Positions 7,752 through 15,280 of a stretch of DNA of 64,000 bases are shown here, in pieces. The notes beneath the pieces were generated by a model. It did not search any database. It saw only the letters and a list, made by a program, of their open reading frames with translations, and was not told the DNA's origin. The DNA lies in contig JAJFHC010000016.1 of assembly GCA_021775835.1 (NCBI GenBank), positions 1 through 64,000 of the forward strand. Direction: 5' to 3'. The translations under genes were made by a program, and so were the position numbers. Numbering within the stretch: position 1 is the first letter of the stretch; the number at the start of each line of letters is the position of its first letter. This DNA is from Hyphomicrobiales bacterium (lineage in GTDB: Bacteria; Pseudomonadota; Alphaproteobacteria; Rhizobiales; JAJFHC01).

Positions 7752-8902
7752 GATTGGTCCAACTGCGGCCGCAATATCGATGAAGTCCGGCAAGAGGCAA
7801 ATGCGGCAGCCCACGCCAGTGCCCCACCGAGAGCAACCGCCAGAACAAACGCGCCCACCCCGAAGTCGCCAAACGGCGCAAAAAGCTTGAGGCCGACGTT
7901 AATCACTACATCCACCGCGAGTGTGAAAGCGCATGAAACCGGGAGAGCAAGAAGTCGGGTAAATGGAACGGTCATTGACAGCGCAATCAGGGCGAACGCA
8001 GGCGCTACGAAACACAGCAAGGCGCGCATGATTAAACGAACCGCCTCAATCCCATGCCCGTAGGTCCAACGGCCTGGTGGACGTTGAATTTTCAGAAGTT
8101 CAATGAGCGTCCACTCATTCAAACGCTCCGCTCTCGGTGTCAACGTCGCAACTTTTTCAACCGCTATCGAGTGTTGGTAGCTTTCTGCGAAGACATCATT
8201 GGCCCGCCCCGCCTGGTTGGCGTTGAACTTGCGAATCTCACTCCTGTTGTCGGGTATGATATGCCGCCTGAACTGCGACAGGTTCAAATTGTAGGAACCT
8301 TCGACATCGGGTCCGGTCAGAGTAGAATTAGCTGCCGTGATCACCAGGCTATGGCCCTTTGGTCGATTGTCGAGCACGAACAGTTTGTGAAGACGACCTT
8401 CGTCATCCGTCCTGTCCGCGAAGATTGTGAGGCCCTTGACGACGTGAAACCGATCCGCCGTCAACCCGCCGTTCGCCGTATTGAATCTTAAATCAAATAT
8501 CAGTTCGCGCTGAGCATTGCGCGCCGAGGGTTCCGCAATTCCGGAGATCACAATGGCAATTGCCGTGCACACAATTCCGAGCCCGGCCAACGTCCACAGA
8601 AGTTCGCCAACACTCACTCGAGACGCTGCCAGGGCAACAAACTCCCTTCCCTCCCGTAATTCGAGACAGGATTTGTAGACAGCGATCAGCAGAGCCAACG
8701 GTAGGGCCAGGTCAATGACTTCAGGCATCCTGTATGCCATCACCAAAGGTAAGCTTGAAATATCGGCTCTTGCATTGGCATTGGCGACCGTCTCAAGCAT
8801 TCCGACGGCTTCTTCTGCCAGAAAAACACAGACAATGATCGTCAGGACAATTCCCAGTTGAACAAGAATGACGCCTATCACATATGATTTGTATGAGCGC
8901 AT
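7748..8902 (-). CDS. LptF-like permease (YjgP/YjgQ family)
   Basis: I take ATG 8902 as the start (MRSYKSYVIGV), because AAGG lies 5 bases upstream; GTG 8956 in the same frame is less likely. The protein has about 384 residues. Its N-terminal helix is followed by a cytoplasmic loop with the stretch ELREGREFVALAASRVS, which closely matches the E-[LM]-[TS]-A-x(2)-A-x-G-[VIM]-S coupling region of LptF/LptG permeases. After it come hydrophobic segments, a soluble domain of about 150 residues and three C-terminal membrane segments. It is followed by the LptG-like gene with a 4-bp overlap. In this family the pair works with the LptB ATPase, which must be supplied from elsewhere in the genome. Confidence 0.8.
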   Translation of the reverse strand: MRSYKSYVIGVILVQLGIVLTIIVCVFLAEEAVGMLETVANANARADISSLPLVMAYRMPEVIDLALPLALLIAVYKSCLELREGREFVALAASRVSVGELLWTLAGLGIVCTAIAIVISGIAEPSARNAQRELIFDLRFNTANGGLTADRFHVVKGLTIFADRTDDEGRLHKLFVLDNRPKGHSLVITAANSTLTGPDVEGSYNLNLSQFRRHIIPDNRSEIRKFNANQAGRANDVFAESYQHSIAVEKVATLTPRAERLNEWTLIELLKIQRPPGRWTYGHGIEAVRLIMRALLCFVAPAFALIALSMTVPFTRLLALPVSCAFTLAVDVVINVGLKLFAPFGDFGVGAFVLAVALGGALAWAAAFASCRTSSILRPQLDQS

Positions 8903-9021
8903 CGTCGCCTTGAGTCCTATCCCTGACCTGAGTGTTCTTGCCGCCCACTCTGGCACGGATCGTCAATAGTCAAAATTCTACACATTGTGGCCACCGGAAT
9001 GCCGACCATGCGGTATGTCTA

Positions 9022-9660
9022 TTAGCGAGTCGCCGGCGGTTCAACCTGTCTTCCGACCGGACGAAGCCGTTCTCTCAAAAATTTTCCACTTTCCAGATCT
9101 ATTCCGAACAGATCCACGTAGTTAACCCACGGAAAAATTGAAGATTCATCCACTGCTACATAAGCATACAGTAAGCGAGCTCTATGGCGCCCCATGTTTG
9201 TTATGGCGATTGCCGTCCGTCGTTCGTCGAGTTTGACGACCGCCACGCGTTGCGGAAAAGACGTCAGGTGAATGTTGAACGCATTTTTTTCTTTCGACGA
9301 TGGTGACGTCACAATTCCAAAGGCAAGTTTCTCCTCGAGATAGTTTAGCGGCTTGGTCTCTCCGGTGGTGTTGAAACGCCGCCAATAGGCACGAACAGAA
9401 AACGCATTCTCCAACTGTCCCGATCCTGCAAGATCCGCCACATAAACGATCGTGTTGGAGTTCGTGGAGCGCTGGATGTAGAAAAGAAGGTTCTTGTCAT
9501 CTGGCACCGGAAATTCAGGCCGTACGACAGGCTTCGTATCCAGAACGTCAACCTTACTTTCAATCGTCAGCGCCAACGCATCCGCAACGGTCGATACCGC
9601 GATACAAACGGTCAGTGACAGAACCAGCAAAAATTGTTTCTTACCAAAACCCAAAGCCAT
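9022..9660 (-). CDS. exported protein, DUF4833-like
   Basis: About 212 residues with an N-terminal signal peptide (basic GFGKKQ, then a hydrophobic run ending near ADALA). The mature part begins with LTIESKVDVLD and contains LLFYIQRSTNSNTIVYVADL, then an AYWRRF stretch, then PLNYLEEKLAFGI. That order of motifs resembles what I remember of DUF4833, a family of unknown function. It lies just upstream of the LptF/LptG-like pair on the same strand, so a periplasmic partner in lipid handling is possible, but nothing in the sequence proves it. The start is uncertain: ATG 9660 directly abuts a GGAG, so a TTG two codons further in may be the true start. Confidence 0.6.
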   Translation of the reverse strand: MALGFGKKQFLLVLSLTVCIAVSTVADALALTIESKVDVLDTKPVVRPEFPVPDDKNLLFYIQRSTNSNTIVYVADLAGSGQLENAFSVRAYWRRFNTTGETKPLNYLEEKLAFGIVTSPSSKEKNAFNIHLTSFPQRVAVVKLDERRTAIAITNMGRHRARLLYAYVAVDESSIFPWVNYVDLFGIDLESGKFLRERLRPVGRQVEPPATR

Positions 9661-9719
9661 CTCCAGAGTCAAAAAAGCATGTGTTCCGCACCATCGATTC
9701 TTATGATATTTGCTGAAGC

Positions 9720-10205
9720 GTGACACAGCCAACACTACAATTCATGCTTTCCAGACCCCAATACTTAATTGCTCTGGGCTTTGGAAGTGGGCTATCGCCC
9801 TTCTGGCCCGGGACCGTTGGATCTCTGGTAGGCTTTCCTCTGTTCTATCTCATCGGTCTTGCTTCTGTCGAATTCCAGTGGTTCCTCCATGCCTGCCTGT
9901 TTGCGGTTGGCGTTTGGGCATGCCAGCAGACCGGAGATGCCATAGGAGAGCACGATCACGGAGCGATCGTCTGGGACGAAATCTGGGCGATGGCGGTGAC
10001 GTTGATGTTTGTACCGCAAAGTCTGTTTTGGTGGGCGGCGGCCTTCGGACTGTTCAGATTTTTCGATATTGTCAAACCTTGGCCGATAGCATGGGCAGAC
10101 AGGCACATTCACAACGGATTTGGCGTAATGTTCGATGATGCGCTGGCGGCGGGCTATGCCATCATCGTACTTCTGGTTTTGCAGGCGGCCATCGGATTGC
10201 CCTGA
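9720..10205 (+). CDS. phosphatidylglycerophosphatase A-like phosphatase (PgpA family)
   Basis: A 161-residue membrane protein with the full set of PgpA landmarks: GSGLSPFWPGTVGS near the N-terminus, AIVWDEIWAM in the middle, FRFFDIVKPWPI, and HNGFGVMFDDALAAGYA near the C-terminus. Members remove the terminal phosphate of phosphatidylglycerol phosphate at the inner membrane; a PgpA homologue acts on phosphatidylinositol phosphate in the Bacteroides inositol-lipid pathway (from memory). In this locus, with an inositol-phosphate synthase and a CDP-alcohol phosphatidyltransferase, the latter role is plausible. It may equally be the housekeeping pgpA. The start is GTG 9720 with only a weak GAAG upstream. 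It points away from the DUF4833-like gene. Confidence 0.88.
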   Translation: MTQPTLQFMLSRPQYLIALGFGSGLSPFWPGTVGSLVGFPLFYLIGLASVEFQWFLHACLFAVGVWACQQTGDAIGEHDHGAIVWDEIWAMAVTLMFVPQSLFWWAAAFGLFRFFDIVKPWPIAWADRHIHNGFGVMFDDALAAGYAIIVLLVLQAAIGLP

Positions 10206-10262
10206 TCGCCGCAGGCGGTATCGGGCTTGCAGATGTCGTGAAGACGGGAGCCGTCGAGAGTA

Positions 10263-11207
10263 TCAAACGAGACCATAGAGCCAGAACACCATCACGATGA
10301 CGGGGCCAGCCACAAGCCATGAGTCAATGATGTCCAGTATTCCGCCTTGTACCTTCAGTATCGCTGGATAGTCCTTGACACCGGCGGCCCGTTTCGCTGT
10401 GGAGGCAAGAAAGTCTCCGGCCACCGCCGCTCCGGCAACCGCAAACGCGATGCCAATGCACTGAAGAACCGTGAAAATATCGAGGAACCAGTTCAAAATC
10501 AAAGAGATGACGAACAAGGCCGCAATCCCCGTGACAAATCCTTCCACGGTCTTTCTTGCGCTGGTGCGTGGAAACAAGGGCTGCTTGCCGTAAAGACGTC
10601 CCCCAAGCAGGGCAAAACTGTCAAAGGTTTCGACCAGAATGAAGGCAATGAGCAAAATTCCAAGCCAGTTATCATTCGCTGCAACGGCCGCAAACGCAGC
10701 GACCGGCAGCCCTGGGTAAACTGCGGTATCGATCAGTCCTTGCGTGGTGCCATAACGGACGCCGAACACGCCGGCTTCAGAAACCAACACCCTAAACACC
10801 AGCATGGCGATGACCACTGCGATCCCCGACAGCGAGATCCAGACAGGCAGCATGTACCCCAGTATTCCCATTGCAGTGATCAATACGATTGTAGCTGTTC
10901 TGAACTGGCGCCTCTCCACGTCACCCTCGGGTAACCTCAAGGAATAAACAAATCCTGTCTCCCAGCCCACCCGGACAATCACCGGCAAAAAGACAAGAAC
11001 TGTAACCGTTGCCCCCAGCAACAACGGTGTGGTGGCACAAAATACTATGAGTCCTTCACTTGCCATGAGTCCCCATAGCGACCGCGCCTTGGAGGAAGTA
11101 CCGGGGGCGAGAGAAAGAACTGCCAGCAGGACACATCCCGCCAACCAGAGACTCCAGACGAGCACCGCCAAAAAACCAGGCTCAGGCAGGGTCGTATCTG
11201 AAGGCAT
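10263..11207 (-). CDS. CdsA-like phosphatidate cytidylyltransferase, divergent
   Basis: About 314 residues with eight or more hydrophobic segments. The C-terminal region reads GDFLASTAKRAAGVKD, then ILKVQGGILDIIDSWL, which follows the CdsA signature S-x-x-K-R-x4-K-D-x-G-x(2)-[LI]-P-x-H-G-G-[LIV]-x-D-R-x-D, but with Q instead of the usual H before GG and with the D-R-x-D part changed to D-I-I-D-S. The family makes CDP-diacylglycerol from phosphatidate and CTP at the inner membrane. The divergence hints at another lipid acceptor, such as a ceramide phosphate, or at weak activity; this is inference. It lies 8 bp after the KDSR-like gene in a tight three-gene run starting with the inositol-phosphate synthase. 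Confidence 0.75.
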   Translation of the reverse strand: MPSDTTLPEPGFLAVLVWSLWLAGCVLLAVLSLAPGTSSKARSLWGLMASEGLIVFCATTPLLLGATVTVLVFLPVIVRVGWETGFVYSLRLPEGDVERRQFRTATIVLITAMGILGYMLPVWISLSGIAVVIAMLVFRVLVSEAGVFGVRYGTTQGLIDTAVYPGLPVAAFAAVAANDNWLGILLIAFILVETFDSFALLGGRLYGKQPLFPRTSARKTVEGFVTGIAALFVISLILNWFLDIFTVLQCIGIAFAVAGAAVAGDFLASTAKRAAGVKDYPAILKVQGGILDIIDSWLVAGPVIVMVFWLYGLV

Positions 11208-11215
11208 GTTGAGCG

Positions 11216-12061
11216 CTAGCTTTTCGGCTTGGACCGATTGGTTGAAGCAACAACCCGGTCCTGGTAGCGGCGGGCAACTGGGGCCAGGATGCTGTGCAAC
11301 GGGTTTAATGCCCCCAGCACAAAACCCGGCGCCACAGAAAACCGCCTGCGCTGTGCGGCATCGACAATAAGAGCGGCGATATCTGCCGGTTGCCTTTGCC
11401 CGCCCTTACCTACAATCCTGTTGGTTGCTTCGGATCGCTTGGGTGCTTCTTCGACGAATTGTGGGGTTTGGGTGTCGGGTGGATAGGCCAGCGTCACTGA
11501 AATACCCACTGGTTTCAGTTCGATGCGGAGCGACTCAGCCAACCCCCGTACAGCAAATTTGGAAGCCGCATAGGCTGAATAGCCGTGCAACCCGAGCAAT
11601 GCTGCGCCGGATGCGATAAAAACCATACGACCGCCGCCGGAGTTTCTCATAATCGGCGCAATCGCGTGCGCAAAATACAAGCTACCGAAGTAGTTTGTGC
11701 TCATGAGTTGTTCGTAGATTTCAACCGGAAGGTTCAGGATATCACCCGGCTCGACGATTCCCGCCGAACTGACTGCCCAGGTCGGCGGGCCAAAGCGTTC
11801 GACGCACTGATTTACACCGTTCAGGCAAGCGTCGGCATCGCGGACATCGACCGAGTAGCAGGCGACCTCCGCCGTCGGACCACAAGCATTCTCAATTTCA
11901 TTCTTGGCAGCGTTCAAACGATCCTGATCACGGGCAAGGATACTGACGGAGGCGTTTTGCGCGGCAAGCAGTTTTGCTATTTCCAAACCAATGCCACTGC
12001 TGCCGCCGGTTACAATTGCATGTCCGGTAGACTGCGCGGACTGTTGCGCATAGTCACTCAT
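11216..12061 (-). CDS. KDSR-like 3-ketosphinganine reductase (SDR)
   Basis: A classical short-chain dehydrogenase of 281 residues. The cofactor motif TGGSSGIG is at 18-25, and the catalytic residues are Ser151, Tyr164 and Lys168 in YAASK. The segment AYPPDTQTPQF (192-202) matches the AYPPDTDTPGF motif that I recall from eukaryotic 3-ketodihydrosphingosine reductase (KDSR/FVT1) and is unusual in other SDRs. A C-terminal hydrophobic stretch is also in keeping. The enzyme would reduce 3-ketosphinganine to sphinganine with NADPH. It follows the inositol-phosphate synthase gene after a single base and precedes the CdsA-like gene by 8 bp, so the three are co-transcribed. Serine palmitoyltransferase, which makes its substrate, is not in the window. 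Confidence 0.85.
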   Translation of the reverse strand: MSDYAQQSAQSTGHAIVTGGSSGIGLEIAKLLAAQNASVSILARDQDRLNAAKNEIENACGPTAEVACYSVDVRDADACLNGVNQCVERFGPPTWAVSSAGIVEPGDILNLPVEIYEQLMSTNYFGSLYFAHAIAPIMRNSGGGRMVFIASGAALLGLHGYSAYAASKFAVRGLAESLRIELKPVGISVTLAYPPDTQTPQFVEEAPKRSEATNRIVGKGGQRQPADIAALIVDAAQRRRFSVAPGFVLGALNPLHSILAPVARRYQDRVVASTNRSKPKS

Positions 12062-12062
12062 T

Positions 12063-13175
12063 TCACACGGCGTCCGGTTCGCCTGTGTCGGACTCTACCC
12101 CGGCAAACAGCCTCAGGCGTTCGTATGCGTGCTCGTCATTCATCTGATGCATGGGATGCTTGAACAGGAATGGGCAAACATCGCCAATGGCGCCCGAAAG
12201 ACCCCGATCGAGAGCTATTCTGGCGCACCGGATGGCAATACACGACATCGCCGCCGCATTGGGAGAGTCCTCCACAGCCAGTCTAATCTCCATGTTCATC
12301 GGAACACCACCGAACAGGCGGCCCTCCAGCCTCATGTAGGCAACTTTCTGGTCGTCAAGCCAAGACACATAGTCAGATGGTCCAACGCGGATATTGTCAT
12401 CTGCGAGCCGTTCTTCCAATGCGGATTGAACGGCTTCCGTCTTTGAATGACGCTTGGATGAGAGTCGATTGCTGTCCATCATGTTCAGGAAATCAGTATT
12501 GCCGCCGACATTCAGTTGATAGGCACGATCCAATTTCGCGCCGCGCATGTCGAACAAATGCGAAAGATGGCGTTGGACGATAGTTGCACCCATTTGCGCT
12601 TTGATATCGTCACCGAGGATGGGCAGGCCGGCTTCGGCAAAACGAGCGTTCCATGTATCGTCACTTCCGAGAAACACCGGTATGGCATTGACAAATGCGA
12701 CACCTGCTTCCAAGGCGCATTCAGCATAGAATTCACTCGCCAACTGCGATCCCACCGGCAGGTAATTCACAAGCACTTCCACACCGGACGTCTTGATAAG
12801 GTCGACAACCGCCGACCTGCTCGGCTCAGGCTCTTTGCTCAATTCAAATCCACGCGAAACCGAACTCATCATTGCCGACACGCCATCGAGATCAGGGCCC
12901 CGCGCAACCGTGACACCGCTCTTGGGCACTCCGGGGAAGAACCGGGCTGTGCAGTTCGGCTGCGCAAATATCGCGTCGGCCAAATCCTGGCCTACTTTGC
13001 GCTGGTCGATGTCGAAGGCGCAAACCACTTCAATGTCGCTAACCGTGTACCCCGAAAGGTCAGGGAACGGGATTCCCGTCATCTCACCATTGGCAGTCTT
13101 GTGACAGGCAAGCCCTTGTACAAGTGAACTGGCACAATTGCCTACACCGACCAGTCCAACCCCAATATTATTCAT
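12063..13175 (-). CDS. ino1: myo-inositol-1-phosphate synthase
   Basis: A 370-residue protein beginning with the Rossmann motif GVGLVGVGNCASSLVQG. It carries the family stretches VCAFDIDQRKVG, LVNYLPVGS, LPILGDDIKAQMGATI and NVGGNTDFLNMMD, which are strongly conserved in bacterial and archaeal inositol-3-phosphate synthases; the length is typical of that short form. The enzyme converts glucose-6-phosphate to inositol phosphate with bound NAD in the cytoplasm. It is the first gene of a tight run with the KDSR-like and CdsA-like genes and faces a 547-bp gene-free region upstream that should hold its promoter. It provides the strongest evidence that the locus makes an inositol compound. The gene symbol is used in the generic sense. 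Confidence 0.93.
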   Translation of the reverse strand: MNNIGVGLVGVGNCASSLVQGLACHKTANGEMTGIPFPDLSGYTVSDIEVVCAFDIDQRKVGQDLADAIFAQPNCTARFFPGVPKSGVTVARGPDLDGVSAMMSSVSRGFELSKEPEPSRSAVVDLIKTSGVEVLVNYLPVGSQLASEFYAECALEAGVAFVNAIPVFLGSDDTWNARFAEAGLPILGDDIKAQMGATIVQRHLSHLFDMRGAKLDRAYQLNVGGNTDFLNMMDSNRLSSKRHSKTEAVQSALEERLADDNIRVGPSDYVSWLDDQKVAYMRLEGRLFGGVPMNMEIRLAVEDSPNAAAMSCIAIRCARIALDRGLSGAIGDVCPFLFKHPMHQMNDEHAYERLRLFAGVESDTGEPDAV

Positions 13176-13722
13176 GTCGCAGCCCAGCCGATTTTACTAA
13201 CTTGGTTGTCCAGATACCCAACCACTCGCCCCACACTTGCGCTGCAGTTAAGACGAAATGCAATCTCAATGCCGACCAGCATTAATTCACCCACAGTTGA
13301 AAGATCATTTCCACAAGGAATGCAAGCGGTTGCAACAATTTTTTTCCAGCAATCACAACCGCGCGGGTGATCTTACGTCATGGACCGCCCCGGTCACAAT
13401 TACATAATGCGGTTTTACCGCATTTTGAGGCGACCCGCGGATTATAAGACCCTGCTCCTCAACGGTTTTCCACTGGGCGGACAGACCCCGGCAACTTTCG
13501 CGAAGTAAAAACATCACCTTGCACCCGTGAACAACAGCCATCCGATCGTACAATTACGCCCGTAACTCAATTGCTTCTGACTACCCCTGTTTCATGACAG
13601 AAACCACGCTTTACACCAATTTCAGATAATGGGATTGTGCGCGCCAATCGCGTTAACCTCGTCGCCCTCCATTGATCCGTCGCGGATAAACGCCCCCAGG
13701 ACAAGCACGGCGTCAGGAACAA
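13176..13722. other. gene-free region between ino1 and the GT-C gene
   Basis: 547 bp between two divergently transcribed genes, so both promoters should lie here. I see no convincing coding frame; a 66-codon minus-strand frame at 13353-13553 has no family features. A clear feature is the hairpin-forming palindrome at 13406-13424. AGGAAC lies just before the ATG at 13723 and serves as its ribosome binding site. Confidence 0.6.
13406..13424. promoter_or_regulatory. 19-bp perfect palindrome with short loop
   Basis: AATGCGGT and ACCGCATT form an 8-bp perfect inverted repeat around TTT. On the plus strand two more T follow. It could be an operator for the divergent promoters, a binding site for a zinc- or metal-type regulator, or a weak terminator. 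The position in the middle of a divergent region favours an operator. Confidence 0.4.
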
Positions 13723-15216
13723 ATGTCCAAGTTTGCAAGTTTGGCTTCTATCCTAATTGCGATGGCTGTCGCCCTCTTTGTCATTGATGGAAGCATCACC
13801 AGTTCGCCCAACACTCGGGATGCACGTCAAAACCTGCAATATTCCTTCAACCTGGCCAATGCCATCAGGTCGTGGTCTCATGCCGATTCTTCAATTGGCG
13901 GTAATGAAAGTTCAGGAAATTACCGGGAACCTCTTCCGGTGTTCCTGCTCGCATTGCACATACTGATCCACCCCACTCTTGCGGATATTGGGTCGATCGA
14001 TGAACTGAACAGCGGCGATGCTGTAATCAGCCTAAAACGGCACCATCTGATTTGGGCCGGTCTGCTCATGATTGGTGCGGTACTGCTTGTAATCAAGTTT
14101 GGTGGAACCGGTCTTTTGGGCATTGGGGGATCCGTTGTCGCAATTGCTTTCCTGACGGTCGACTTTCTTGTGAGATCAGGTGTCGTCGACCGTTTCTATA
14201 CAGAAATCCAGGCTGCAACGTTGTTGATGTGGCTAACATATTCGCTCGTGCTGGCGGTCAAAACGCGCCACTGGAAGTGGTTTGTCTTTACCGGCCTCCT
14301 TACCGGCGCCCTGGCACTCACGAAATCCGTATTTCTATATATCGGCATTGCAATTCCCATGGCGATGCTTGTTGTCTGTCTGCTGTCGCCTGCGCAGTGG
14401 TCGCTGCGAGCCTCTGCGCCAAGATTTGCGGTGATGGCAATGTGCACGATCGCTGTTGTGGCACCTTGGATTGCCCACAATTACATAAAGTATGGTGTGC
14501 CGACACTCTCCCAACGGGGCGGCGAGATCCTGATGATGAGGGTCTACAACAATACCATGACCGACGACGAGGCTCGCGGCGCCTTGTATGTCTGGGGACC
14601 CAACAACTTCAGACACATCATTGGCGACTACCTTGGTTTTTCGCCAAGAGACCTGTCCAAGGGTGGGCGCCTGCAACGACTCAATCTGGACGGAGATAAA
14701 GCCTTTGTCGACGAAGACTGGGCAGCAGAAGTCGCAGGACGTCCCGAAGACGCGCTGACCTACTACACGGCTGCACGCGCCGAGAGGGTGAAACTGCACC
14801 GCATGTTGCAAGGTAAAGGTCGCGAGAATTTACATCAGCTGATCGACCTGAAACTGCGCGCCCGGGCATTAGCGACGATCCGGTCCGACATCTACAACCA
14901 TCTCAGCAAGACGCCATTGTTTCTGTGGCGCGGACTATGGACACGTTCTCCACCAAACTACGTCCAGCTGATTGCCTATCTATCGATGGTCTTTGGGTTT
15001 TTTGGAGTCATGATTGCCGGGCTTCTGTTCCGTAATCCGGTGATCGCCGCAGCGACCGTTCCGACCGCAGGCGCCGTTCTCTTCTACGCACTATTCACCC
15101 AGTTTCATCCCCGTTTCGGCGACATTCTTGTGCCCGCAATCTATGCCGCCACGATAACGGGATGTGTATTTGTGCTAAGAAAGCTATGGGTGCACCTGTT
15201 TCGACGGAACGCATGA
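13723..15216 (+). CDS. polytopic membrane protein, GT-C/GT39-like glycosyltransferase
   Basis: 497 residues with an N-terminal membrane anchor, a soluble loop with an acidic NSGDAVISLKRHHLIW stretch, and about ten hydrophobic segments. The overall layout (first helix, conserved periplasmic loop, DRFYTEIQAATLLMW region, multiple helices) is that of lipid-linked sugar glycosyltransferases of the GT-C class, such as ArnT or PMT relatives. I do not see a diagnostic catalytic motif, so the call is by architecture. Such enzymes move a sugar from a polyprenyl-phosphate donor to a lipid, glycan or protein at the outer face of the inner membrane. A polyprenyl-type GT2 at 20622-21914 could make the donor. 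The start ATG 13723 has AGGAAC upstream. It is convergent with the nucleotidyltransferase gene. Confidence 0.6.
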   Translation: MSKFASLASILIAMAVALFVIDGSITSSPNTRDARQNLQYSFNLANAIRSWSHADSSIGGNESSGNYREPLPVFLLALHILIHPTLADIGSIDELNSGDAVISLKRHHLIWAGLLMIGAVLLVIKFGGTGLLGIGGSVVAIAFLTVDFLVRSGVVDRFYTEIQAATLLMWLTYSLVLAVKTRHWKWFVFTGLLTGALALTKSVFLYIGIAIPMAMLVVCLLSPAQWSLRASAPRFAVMAMCTIAVVAPWIAHNYIKYGVPTLSQRGGEILMMRVYNNTMTDDEARGALYVWGPNNFRHIIGDYLGFSPRDLSKGGRLQRLNLDGDKAFVDEDWAAEVAGRPEDALTYYTAARAERVKLHRMLQGKGRENLHQLIDLKLRARALATIRSDIYNHLSKTPLFLWRGLWTRSPPNYVQLIAYLSMVFGFFGVMIAGLLFRNPVIAAATVPTAGAVLFYALFTQFHPRFGDILVPAIYAATITGCVFVLRKLWVHLFRRNA

Positions 15217-15280
15217 GAATCCAAATGCCACACGTCGCAGTGGGCCTGTCGGGTACCGTTTGGCCATCAGCAATACAGGC

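Noticed and set aside
7752..7814. Upstream extension of the LptG-like frame
   Set aside because: The extra 21 codons overlap the coding part of the LptF-like gene; the GTG at 7751 with GTGA overlap explains the start better.
13353..13553. Small open frame of 66 codons in the gene-free region
   Set aside because: It crosses the palindrome and has no ribosome binding site or family features. It remains possible but is not supported.
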